DNA of 5,239 nucleotides from Tannerella sp. (GTDB taxonomy: Bacteria > Bacteroidota > Bacteroidia > Bacteroidales > Tannerellaceae). The stretch is from assembly GCA_031288935.1 (NCBI GenBank), contig JAITQL010000051.1:1-5239 (forward strand). Reading direction: 5' to 3'. The notes below the pieces were generated by a model. It was not told the origin of the DNA. It made no database searches and was given only the letters and a program-made list of their open reading frames with translations. Shown here piece after piece: positions 1-5,239 of the stretch. Position 1 is the stretch's first letter; the number at the start of each line of letters is the position of its first letter. A program made the position numbers and the translations under genes.

Positions 1-1271
1 GTTTCCGTGTAGCGCAGAATGGTTTGTGCGCGGTCGGGGCCTACGGAAACGATGTGGATGGGTACGCCCAGCTCTTCTTCCAAAAACGAGAGGAAGGCAT
101 TAAATTCTTCGGGAAATTCGTCCTCGCTCTGCATCTTCGTCATGTCCGTCTGCCATCCGGGCAGCTCTACAAAGACGGGGGCGACGTTCGTTTCGGCAAT
201 CTCGAAAGGAAACGCTTCCGTTTCCCGGCCGTCGATGCGGTACGCGACGCAGGCCTTAATGGTCGGAAAGGTGTCGAGCACGTCGCTTTTCATCATGATC
301 AGCCGGCTCACGCCGTTAATCATGATGGCATAGCGAAGCGCTACCAGGTCTATCCATCCCGAACGGCGCCGGCGCCCGGTCACGGAGCCAAATTCATGTC
401 CCCGGTCACAGAGGAGGTCGCCCGTTTCGCCGGTCAGTTCGGTGGGGAACGGGCCGCTGCCTACACGTGTGCAGTAGGCTTTGAATATGCCGTATACCTC
501 GCCGATGCTGTGCGGCGAAATGCCCAGACCGGTGCAGCATCCGGCGCAAACGGTGTTCGATGAAGTGACAAAGGGATAGGAGCCGAAGTCGATGTCGAGC
601 ATCGTGCCCTGCGCCCCTTCCGCCAGGACGGACTTGCCTTCGTTCAGCAGCCGGTTGACCTCGTGTTCGCTGTCGATCAGGCGGAATTGCCTGAGATATT
701 CGAGCGCGTCGAGCCATTCGGCTTCGAGCGCCGCAATGTCACAGTCAAAGTTCATGCCGCGCAGCAGGGTTTCATGACGGCTTTTGGCCTCGGCGTACTT
801 TTTGTCGAAATCGTGCAGCAGGTCGCCGACACGCACTCCGTTGCGGCTGACCTTGTCCGTATACGCCGGCCCGATGCCCTTGCCGGTGGTGCCGATCCGG
901 GCGTTTCCCTTGGAGGTTTCACTGGCCGCATCCAGGATGCGGTGGGTAGGGAGAATCAGGTGCGCCTTTTTGGAAATATACAGGCGGCTGACGATGTCGT
1001 GGCCGCTCCGGGACAGACTTTCACATTCTTCCTTGAAAAGCAGCGGGTCGAGTACAACGCCGTTGCCGATGATGTTGATCTTTTCTCCCTGAAAGATACC
1101 CGAGGGAATGGAACGGAGCACGTATTTTTCGCCGTTAAACTCCAGGGTATGTCCTGCATTCGGGCCGCCCTGAAAGCGGGCTATCACATCGTAGCGGGGT
1201 GTCAGCACGTCGACGATTTTGCCTTTGCCTTCGTCGCCCCACTGCAAGCCTAATAATACATCTGTTTTCAT
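1..1271 (-). CDS. purA: Adenylosuccinate synthetase PurA (3' end cut by window edge)
   Basis: PurA condenses IMP and aspartate, using GTP, to adenylosuccinate, the first committed step from IMP to AMP in the cytoplasm. Reading from the ATG at 1271-1269, 423 codons are open to the window edge. The N-terminus carries the family signature WGDEGKGK (residues 11-18), with catalytic Asp13. FQGGPNAGHT (33-42) supplies catalytic His41. The IMP-binding segment GTTGKGIGPAY starts at residue 127, and Arg143 is present. The substrate loop reads TGRRRRSGW, the guanine-recognition region includes MMKSDVLD, and the C-terminal SVGPDR (409-414) is also a GTP-site motif. The last visible residues are RYTE. Bacterial PurA is usually about 420-430 residues, so probably only a few codons and the stop are missing. 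The start lies 21 bases after the fur-family stop, in an A/T-rich leader without a clear Shine-Dalgarno, as is usual in Bacteroidetes. It is probably co-transcribed with the two genes upstream. Identity is very secure. Confidence 0.97.
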   Translation of the reverse strand, partial: MKTDVLLGLQWGDEGKGKIVDVLTPRYDVIARFQGGPNAGHTLEFNGEKYVLRSIPSGIFQGEKINIIGNGVVLDPLLFKEECESLSRSGHDIVSRLYISKKAHLILPTHRILDAASETSKGNARIGTTGKGIGPAYTDKVSRNGVRVGDLLHDFDKKYAEAKSRHETLLRGMNFDCDIAALEAEWLDALEYLRQFRLIDSEHEVNRLLNEGKSVLAEGAQGTMLDIDFGSYPFVTSSNTVCAGCCTGLGISPHSIGEVYGIFKAYCTRVGSGPFPTELTGETGDLLCDRGHEFGSVTGRRRRSGWIDLVALRYAIMINGVSRLIMMKSDVLDTFPTIKACVAYRIDGRETEAFPFEIAETNVAPVFVELPGWQTDMTKMQSEDEFPEEFNAFLSFLEEELGVPIHIVSVGPDRAQTILRYTE

Positions 1272-1292
1272 TATCTGTTGGTCATTAATTAA

Positions 1293-1772
1293 TTATTTCT
1301 TTTCCTTTTGCGATTTCTTCAACCGGAACTTGCATTTTGAACACATGCCGTATATGTAGAGGGTATGATATTCGGGCGTGAATTTGGGAATCCGGTAATC
1401 CGCCGTAATATTCACTTTTTCGTTTCTTATTTCGCTCACGCTGCCGCAATAGTAACAAACCACGTGGTGATGGGTCAGTGCAGCGCCTTTCAGTTCGTAG
1501 CGTACCAGCTGCGAGGTGAACTGGTGACGGATGATCAGTCCCGCATCCTTCAGCAGTTCGAGCGTGTTGTAGATGGAGGCGCGGCTGACGCGGAAATGAT
1601 TTTCCGCTATGATTTGCAGCAGCGATTCCACGTCGAAATGGCCGCCCGTAAGACAGATGCACTCCAGAATGGCATAGCGCTCCGTTGTCCGTCGAAGCCC
1701 TTTCTCTTCCAGATAGGCGTTGAATTTATCCCGCAACCTGTTAAACGGGTTGTGATGAACGTTTGTCTTCAT
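1293..1772 (-). CDS. Fur-family metal/redox-responsive transcriptional regulator
   Basis: This is a 159-residue Fur-superfamily repressor. The N-terminal winged helix (about residues 10-90) includes LRRTTERYAILE (26-37) and the recognition-helix segment SRASIYNTLELLKDAGLI (63-80). The C-terminal dimerisation domain has THHHVVCYYCG (100-110) and YGMCSKCK (141-148). Cys106, Cys109, Cys144 and Cys147 form the structural Cys4 zinc site typical of the family. His45, Glu93, His101 and His103 line up by eye with the regulatory metal site. Glu occupies the positions (93 and 114) where Bacillus PerR has its key Asp residues, so I do not call it PerR; Fur, Zur and PerR remain open. The tail is lysine-rich (KKSQKEKK). 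The ATG at 1772-1770 lies 18 bases after the dpp3 stop and the stop is 21 bases before purA, so it sits in the middle of a probable operon. Autoregulation through the dpp3 promoter is possible but unproven. Confidence 0.93.
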   Translation of the reverse strand: MKTNVHHNPFNRLRDKFNAYLEEKGLRRTTERYAILECICLTGGHFDVESLLQIIAENHFRVSRASIYNTLELLKDAGLIIRHQFTSQLVRYELKGAALTHHHVVCYYCGSVSEIRNEKVNITADYRIPKFTPEYHTLYIYGMCSKCKFRLKKSQKEKK

Positions 1773-1790
1773 TGGTTTCCCGATAAATCT

Positions 1791-3851
1791 TCAGTCATTG
1801 TAGACGGGCAGGAACGAATACTCCTTGCCGTATCGAAGCATTTGCGCGACATAGCTTTCCGAATAGTCCAGCACGATGTTTATCACCTCGCCCTTGCCGT
1901 TTTTCACCGGTTTCATGACGGGATTGACAAAACCCTTGTAGGGCGCGATGTTCAGTTTGGCATAACGCGCCAGCACCTCGGCGTGCAGGACGGCATCCAC
2001 TTTCACGCCGTAAGTCTCGACCAGTTGTTTGCCGGCCTCAAAGTCGCCTTCGCTTTTGATGCGCTGCACTTCGGCCAGCAGTTGACCGAACAGGCCGCGC
2101 AGCGCCCCGTAGCCGTTGATTACCACATACGTTTTCCCGTCGCGCTTTTTCAGCTCAATGACCTTCTCCGCCTGTCCTTTTTCATACACCCACCGGGCGA
2201 TCAACTGGCGGTTGCGCATGTGCGCCTCTTCCACGTACTTCCCGGCTTCGATGCGCACCAGCTGCGTCATCAGTCCGTTCATGATGTACTTGTAGTATTC
2301 CGCCTTGTAGGCTTCCCGGTCAGGAGTCAGTTTCAGTTCCGTCAGCTTTTCATCGGCCAGGTAATAGAGCGCGAACAGGTCGGCACGGGCTTCTTCCAGC
2401 GTCGAACTGTAGGCCTTCAGGCCGTCCGGGTCGACACCCGGCAAAAGAATGCCCGACCCGTGTCCCAGACATTCGTGCAGGTCGGTATGCAGGTTGTCGG
2501 TCGCAAAACCATATTCGGACAGCAGGGCTGATTCCTTTTCGCTCCATACAAATTCCTCGCGGAAGCCGTTTCCCTGCGAAGCCTTGTCGTAGGCTTCGGT
2601 GATGTTCTCGATCGTGACGGACTTGGAGCCGTGTTCATGGCGAATCCAGTTCGCATTCGGAAGATTGATGCCGATGGGCGTGGCCGGATAACAGTCGCCG
2701 CCCAGCATCGTCACGGTGATCACCTTGGCGGTAACGCCCTTCACTTCCCTTTTCCTGAACCGCGGGTCGACCGGGGAACGGTCTTCAAACCACTGCGCAT
2801 GATCGCTGATGGTTTTCGTCCGTTTGGTGGCCTCGCGGTTGATGAAGTTCACGGTCGCTTCCCAGCTGGCTTTCAATCCCAGCGGGTCGCCGTAAGTTTC
2901 CGTAAAACCGTTGACGAAATCCACCTCCGAATCGACATCCTGCACCCACAGGATGGCATATGCGTCGAAGGTTTTCAAGTCGCCTGTCCGGTAATACTCG
3001 ATCAGTTTCTCGATCACGGCTTTCTGCGCGCCGTTTTCGGCAAACGGCACGGCGCGGCGCAGTTCGTCGACGATCCGTTCAATCGCTTCGGTATATAATC
3101 CGCCGACTTTCCAGACTTTCTCTGCAAGCCGGCCGTTTTCCCTTACCAGGCGGCTGTTCAGTCCGAAGGAGACGGGGTGCGGATCGGACGGATCTTTCAT
3201 CCGGCCGTAGAACGCCTCCACTTCCTTCATCGTGACGCCCTGTCCGTAGTAATTGTTGGCCGAAGCCGCTATCAGGTCGCCATCGCCGCTCTGCACGGTT
3301 CGCCGGGGCATGACGTCCGGATCAAACATGACGGGCGTCACTTCCTTCAGCCACTCGTTCACGCTTTGCCCCCGGCGCAGCGGCAGGAGCGAAGCGTCCA
3401 GTTGCAGGATACATTCGCGGAAAAACGCTTCCGTGAAACCGGGTGCAAACTTGTCTTCGGCATAATGGTGATGAATGCCGTTGGCAAACCAGATCCGTTT
3501 CAGGTACGTTTCCAGCGCCTTGAACTGCCCGTCGCCGCGGTCGCCTTCATAGCGCACATAAATGGCCTCCAGCGCGTGCCGGACGGCCAGGTTGTAGCGG
3601 TTGTTCTGGTCGAAGAGCATGTCGCGTCCCTTCAGGGCGGCCTCCGACAAGTGATAGAGAAGCTGTTTCTGCTGCAGGGAAAGCGACTCGAAGCCGGTCG
3701 CCCGGTAACGAAGGACTTCCACGTCGGCAAAGCGGTCTGCCGTGTACTGAAAACCTTCTGCGGGAGCGTCCGTACCTGCCTGCTCCCCTTCACGGTGCCC
3801 GCAGGCCGCCGTTACTGCCGTCAATGCCATATATATCATCCAGTGTTTCAT
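1791..3851 (-). CDS. Dipeptidyl peptidase III (M49 zinc metallopeptidase), probable lipoprotein
   Basis: This 686-residue M49 peptidase removes dipeptides from the N-terminus of short peptides. The zinc-binding motif HECLGH is at 459-464 (ligands His459 and His464, catalytic Glu460). The second motif, EEARAD, is at 486-491 and its second Glu (487) is the third zinc ligand by family analogy. The conserved block GGDCYPATPIGINLPNANW (384-402), followed by HGSKSV, is also present. The hexapeptide with six residues between the His ligands is the M49 hallmark. The length fits bacterial DPP III such as the structurally studied Bacteroides thetaiotaomicron enzyme. The N-terminus (MKHWMIYMALTAVTAAC) looks like a lipoprotein signal with Cys17 as the lipidated residue. 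The box TAAC is weak because Thr replaces the usual Leu at -3. After Cys17 comes a polar linker up to about residue 34, with no clear Bacteroidetes surface-export motif. It is first in a probable operon with the Fur-family gene and purA, preceded by a recognisable promoter. The TGA stop is at 1793-1791. Confidence 0.96.
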   Translation of the reverse strand: MKHWMIYMALTAVTAACGHREGEQAGTDAPAEGFQYTADRFADVEVLRYRATGFESLSLQQKQLLYHLSEAALKGRDMLFDQNNRYNLAVRHALEAIYVRYEGDRGDGQFKALETYLKRIWFANGIHHHYAEDKFAPGFTEAFFRECILQLDASLLPLRRGQSVNEWLKEVTPVMFDPDVMPRRTVQSGDGDLIAASANNYYGQGVTMKEVEAFYGRMKDPSDPHPVSFGLNSRLVRENGRLAEKVWKVGGLYTEAIERIVDELRRAVPFAENGAQKAVIEKLIEYYRTGDLKTFDAYAILWVQDVDSEVDFVNGFTETYGDPLGLKASWEATVNFINREATKRTKTISDHAQWFEDRSPVDPRFRKREVKGVTAKVITVTMLGGDCYPATPIGINLPNANWIRHEHGSKSVTIENITEAYDKASQGNGFREEFVWSEKESALLSEYGFATDNLHTDLHECLGHGSGILLPGVDPDGLKAYSSTLEEARADLFALYYLADEKLTELKLTPDREAYKAEYYKYIMNGLMTQLVRIEAGKYVEEAHMRNRQLIARWVYEKGQAEKVIELKKRDGKTYVVINGYGALRGLFGQLLAEVQRIKSEGDFEAGKQLVETYGVKVDAVLHAEVLARYAKLNIAPYKGFVNPVMKPVKNGKGEVINIVLDYSESYVAQMLRYGKEYSFLPVYND

Positions 3852-3886
3852 ATTAAGTGATTCTTTATCTGCTCACATTCAGGGTT

Positions 3887-3920
3887 GCAAAAGTAATAAA
3901 TTATTCGGATAAAAAGGAAA
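3887..3920 (-). promoter_or_regulatory. Bacteroidetes-type promoter for the dpp3-fur-purA operon
   Basis: Read on the minus strand, 3895-3887 is TACTTTTGC, a full match to the Bacteroidetes -7 consensus TAnnTTTG with the frequent following C. Upstream, after a 21-base spacer, 3920-3917 reads TTTC, one base off the -33 consensus TTTG and at a normal distance. Transcription would begin around 3880, leaving a leader of about 30 bases before the dpp3 ATG at 3851. The leader has no obvious Shine-Dalgarno, which is normal for this phylum. The call rests on motif matching only. Confidence 0.62.
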
Positions 3921-3924
3921 CAGC

Positions 3925-3937
3925 GATTCAATGAATC
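3925..3937. promoter_or_regulatory. 13-bp palindrome next to the dpp3 promoter (candidate operator)
   Basis: GATTCA-A-TGAATC is a perfect 6-1-6 inverted repeat located 4 bases upstream of the -33 element. Fur-family operators are typically 7-1-7 inverted repeats with a single central base, and a Fur-family gene is in the operon below, so autoregulation is a reasonable hypothesis. The sequence does not match the classical Fur or PerR box beyond its architecture. Its core TTCAATGAA (3927-3935) is identical to the half-site seen in the neighbouring 21-bp repeat array. Confidence 0.3.
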
Positions 3938-4233
3938 CAAGATTCTTCATTTTTATTTCACGTCATGCAAAAAGGCGTGGAGGGAAGCCCGCTGGAAGCC
4001 CGTTGGATGCATTCCAAATTGTCGCCTTGATCACATTTCATGGAACGGGCCGTTCATTTACCTCAACGGAATATTCATTGAACTCAATGGAACATTCATT
4101 TACCTCAATGAAGTGTTCATTTACCTCAATGGAGAGTTCATTGAACTCAATAGAGTGTTCATTTACCTCAATGGAACATTCATTGAACTCAATGGAGAGT
4201 TCATTGAACTCAATAGAACATTCATTGAACTAA
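3931..4233 (+). CDS. Doubtful small ORF ending in heptad repeats
   Basis: A 100-codon frame starts at ATG 3931 with an AGGAAA stretch 10 bases upstream. Its first 50 codons resemble no family I recognise. The last 50 are a translation of the 21-bp DNA repeat, giving the heptads SFTSMEH and SLNSMES repeated. The array's 21-base period makes long open frames without selection; the opposite strand is also open through most of it. I see no promoter for it on the plus strand, and the start lies inside the candidate dpp3 operator. It is most likely not a gene and is listed only because automated callers may report it. Confidence 0.12.
   Translation: MNPRFFIFISRHAKRRGGKPAGSPLDAFQIVALITFHGTGRSFTSTEYSLNSMEHSFTSMKCSFTSMESSLNSIECSFTSMEHSLNSMESSLNSIEHSLN
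3983..4004. repeat. Two adjacent copies of an 11-bp direct repeat
   Basis: GGAAGCCCGCT (3983-3993) is followed immediately by GGAAGCCCGTT (3994-4004), identical at 10 of 11 positions. It lies just outside the left arm of the inverted repeat that brackets the 21-bp array. It could be slippage product or the edge of the element; no function is evident. Confidence 0.6.
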
Positions 4234-4262
4234 ATGAACGGTTCATTGAGTTCAATGAACCG
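4053..4262. repeat. Array of ten 21-bp near-palindromic tandem repeats
   Basis: Ten units of exactly 21 bp start at 4053, 4074, 4095, 4116, 4137, 4158, 4179, 4200, 4221 and 4242. A partial unit follows at 4263, and a shortened one (central deletion) precedes at 4037-4052. Each unit is an 18-bp core plus a 3-bp variable spacer. The typical core TTCATTGAACTCAATGGA is a near-palindrome: the last full unit, TTCATTGAGTTCAATGAA, is the exact reverse complement of an idealised core. Two core types occur: TTCATT followed by GAACTC (units 2, 5, 7, 8) or by TACCTC (units 1, 3, 4, 6). Unit 9 has GAACTA and unit 10 GAGTTC. Spacers recur: ACA three times, GTG twice, GAG twice, and ATA, CGG and CCG once each. 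It lies between the fucosidase stop and the dpp3 promoter. Confidence 0.95.
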
Positions 4263-4271
4263 TTCATTTAG
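4230..4271. repeat. Perfect inverted repeat, 20-bp arms with 2-bp centre
   Basis: The left arm 4230-4249 is the exact reverse complement of the right arm 4252-4271, with GT between them. The arms start CTAAATGAACGG and include the CGG/CCG spacers of the last two array units, so the perfect symmetry goes beyond what the repeat core alone gives. In RNA it would form a long hairpin about 105 bases after the fucosidase stop. No T-run follows on the minus strand, so it is not a canonical intrinsic terminator, though it could block 3' exonucleases or mark the transcript end. Confidence 0.9.
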
Positions 4272-4307
4272 CAATAGAAATGGAGGCAAAGCGACAATTT
4301 GAAAAGC

Positions 4308-4376
4308 GCCCGGCCCCGTTCACGTTTCCCTTCCGCCTTTCCGTCATTTCCGCACGTTCGCGGGCAACCGCCACGG
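4308..4376. other. Short intergenic stretch after the fucosidase stop
   Basis: Sixty-nine bases lie between the fucosidase TAG (4379-4377) and the right arm of the repeat element. The stretch is G/C-rich. I see no gene, no convincing rho-independent terminator and no promoter box in it. Confidence 0.5.
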
Positions 4377-5239
4377 CTACTCGAGGAACAGCTCGATGAC
4401 CGGCACTTCCACATCCGGCTTCAGCACGGGCAGGTGTAGCGTCACCTCGTCGCCGTCGACGCGGAAGCCCACCTCCGAAGCGTCGCTCAGCAGCTGCGCA
4501 TACTTGAACTTGCCTCCAAAACCGGGCAGGCGCAGCGAACTGACCGGCCATTCCAGGATATGGACATAAAGCCGCTTCGTTGCCGGATTCCAGGTAAGCA
4601 GGCAGTTGTCCGGCGCCCCGAACCCGTCCGGCGCCTGCGTACAGCCGTAGATCGAACGGTCGTGATGGCGCATCCACTGCCCCATCCCCTCGAGCCGGTC
4701 ATTGGCGCGACTGTCGAATACGCCCCGCGCGGTCGGCCCCACGTTCAGCAGCAGATTCCCGCCCTTGCCCGTCACCTCGATCAGCATGACGATCAGCTGC
4801 CGCACGCTCTTCCAGGACGTCTCGTCGCGATGATAGCCCCACGAGCCGGAGAACGTCTGGCACGTTTCCCACGGCACGCGCTGCCCGTCCACCGACGGCC
4901 ACTCCGCCGGCATGAACTGCTCCGGCGTCTTGAAGTCCCAGCCCCAGTCCGTATCGTTCAGATCCGCCCGGTCGTCCACCAGAATCCCCGGCTGCAACTG
5001 TCGAATCAGCTTCAGCAGGTTTTCGGAATCCCAGTCCGCCCGTCCCTTGCCATCCTCGCCCGGATAGGAAAAGTCCAGAAACAGCTCGTCGATCCGGCCA
5101 TACTGCGTGAACAGCTCCGTCAGCTGATTTTTAATATACTGCTGATACTTTTTCACATCCCGTTTCCCGTTGGCCGCCTCGCGTTCGGCAGGATCTTTCG
5201 GCCCGTTCGGATGAATCCGGTCATACGGAAAATCGGGAT
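4377..5239 (-). CDS. GH29 alpha-L-fucosidase, C-terminal part (5' end outside window)
   Basis: This retaining glycoside hydrolase releases alpha-linked L-fucose, probably from host mucin or other fucosylated glycans. The frame is open from the window edge to TAG at 4379-4377, giving 286 residues. A GTG at 5156-5154 falls inside this frame and should not be taken as the start, because family sequence continues upstream (PDFPYDRIHPNGPKDPAERE). The barrel segment reads QLTELFTQYGRIDELFLDFS; the Asp of FLDF (codon 5075-5073) matches the GH29 nucleophile position. Next come WDSENLL, DDRAD, TPEQFMP, the WETCQTFSGSWGY block, and GKGGNLLLNVGPTARGVFD, all typical of GH29. The last 80 or so residues fit the C-terminal beta-sandwich. 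GH29 enzymes usually have about 400-500 residues or more, so the signal peptide and front of the barrel are missing. Neighbours do not show a full polysaccharide utilisation locus. The specific linkage cannot be read from the sequence. Confidence 0.93.
   Translation of the reverse strand, partial: PDFPYDRIHPNGPKDPAEREAANGKRDVKKYQQYIKNQLTELFTQYGRIDELFLDFSYPGEDGKGRADWDSENLLKLIRQLQPGILVDDRADLNDTDWGWDFKTPEQFMPAEWPSVDGQRVPWETCQTFSGSWGYHRDETSWKSVRQLIVMLIEVTGKGGNLLLNVGPTARGVFDSRANDRLEGMGQWMRHHDRSIYGCTQAPDGFGAPDNCLLTWNPATKRLYVHILEWPVSSLRLPGFGGKFKYAQLLSDASEVGFRVDGDEVTLHLPVLKPDVEVPVIELFLE

Larger units (their letters stand above)
4009..4307. repeat. About 300-bp intergenic element bracketed by imperfect 31-bp inverted repeats
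   Basis: Positions 4009-4039 and the reverse complement of 4277-4307 agree at 24 of 31 positions without gaps. They share the uninterrupted core CAAATTGTCGC (4015-4025), then TTG and CATTTC. The arms are placed symmetrically around the 21-bp tandem array (centre near 4158), so array and arms look like one unit. Terminal inverted repeats around a small non-coding body resemble a MITE, or a long structured 3' untranslated region of the fucosidase transcript. No target-site duplication is visible outside the arms and there is no transposase, so mobility is unproven. Being internally near-palindromic, it could fold extensively on either strand. Confidence 0.55.

Noticed and set aside
24..1253. 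Several open frames on the plus strand between 19 and 1253
   Set aside because: They overlap purA antisense, show no family motifs, and mirror its codon bias; the minus-strand PurA explains the sequence fully.
1365..2531. Long plus-strand frame (388 codons) opposite fur and dpp3
   Set aside because: It spans two recognised minus-strand genes plus their gap and has no recognisable motifs; it is an antisense shadow of G/C-rich codons.
4032..4229. Minus-strand heptad-repeat peptide (FNECSIE-type) encoded by the array
   Set aside because: The frame is open only because the period is 21 bp. It begins just after a stop and has no usable start codon.
4053..4262. CRISPR array
   Set aside because: The units are contiguous, with only 3 variable bases between 18-bp cores; there are no spacers of 25-40 bp and no cas genes.
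4308..4376. Rho-independent terminator right after the fucosidase
   Set aside because: No stable G/C stem followed by a T-run on the minus strand was found by eye.
4264..4677. Minus-strand frame overlapping the fucosidase 3' end
   Set aside because: It is a frame-shifted shadow of the GH29 coding sequence with an Arg/Ala-rich composition, and the GH29 frame is clearly the real one.
5154..5156. GTG start for the fucosidase
   Set aside because: The frame continues upstream with sequence typical of GH29, and a start here would remove most of the catalytic barrel.

Overview
The window looks like chromosomal DNA from a Bacteroidales bacterium (Bacteroides/Parabacteroides-like). The reasons are a Bacteroidetes-type promoter (TAnnTTTGC box), weak or absent Shine-Dalgarno sequences, a bacterial M49 dipeptidyl peptidase III with a signal sequence, a polysaccharide-degrading GH29 fucosidase, and the gene order dpp3 - fur-family - purA. 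The genus cannot be fixed from the sequence alone. All confidently supported genes lie on the minus strand, so the text below follows transcription from high to low coordinates.

Positions 4377-5239 hold the C-terminal 286 residues of a GH29 alpha-L-fucosidase whose 5' part lies outside the window. Positions 3852-4376 are a 525-base intergenic stretch. It contains ten 21-bp tandem near-palindromic repeats (4053-4262), a perfect 20-bp-arm inverted repeat at one end of the array (4230-4271), and an imperfect 31-bp inverted repeat that brackets the whole array (4009-4039 and 4277-4307). A compact promoter with a small palindrome just upstream drives the genes on its dpp3 side. Positions 1-3851 hold three tightly packed genes: a probable lipoprotein dipeptidyl peptidase III (3851-1791), a Fur-family zinc-site regulator (1772-1293), and adenylosuccinate synthetase PurA (1271 to the window edge, missing only the extreme C-terminus). 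The gaps are 18 and 21 bases, so the three genes probably form one operon.

Functionally the operon joins peptide trimming outside the cytoplasm, a metal- or redox-sensing repressor, and the first committed step of AMP synthesis. The linkage is clear in the sequence, but its physiological logic is inference. None of the genes looks like a new enzymatic system. The least explained and most interesting object is the roughly 300-bp intergenic element of nested inverted and tandem repeats. Its half-unit TTCATTGAA also occurs in the palindrome next to the dpp3 promoter.
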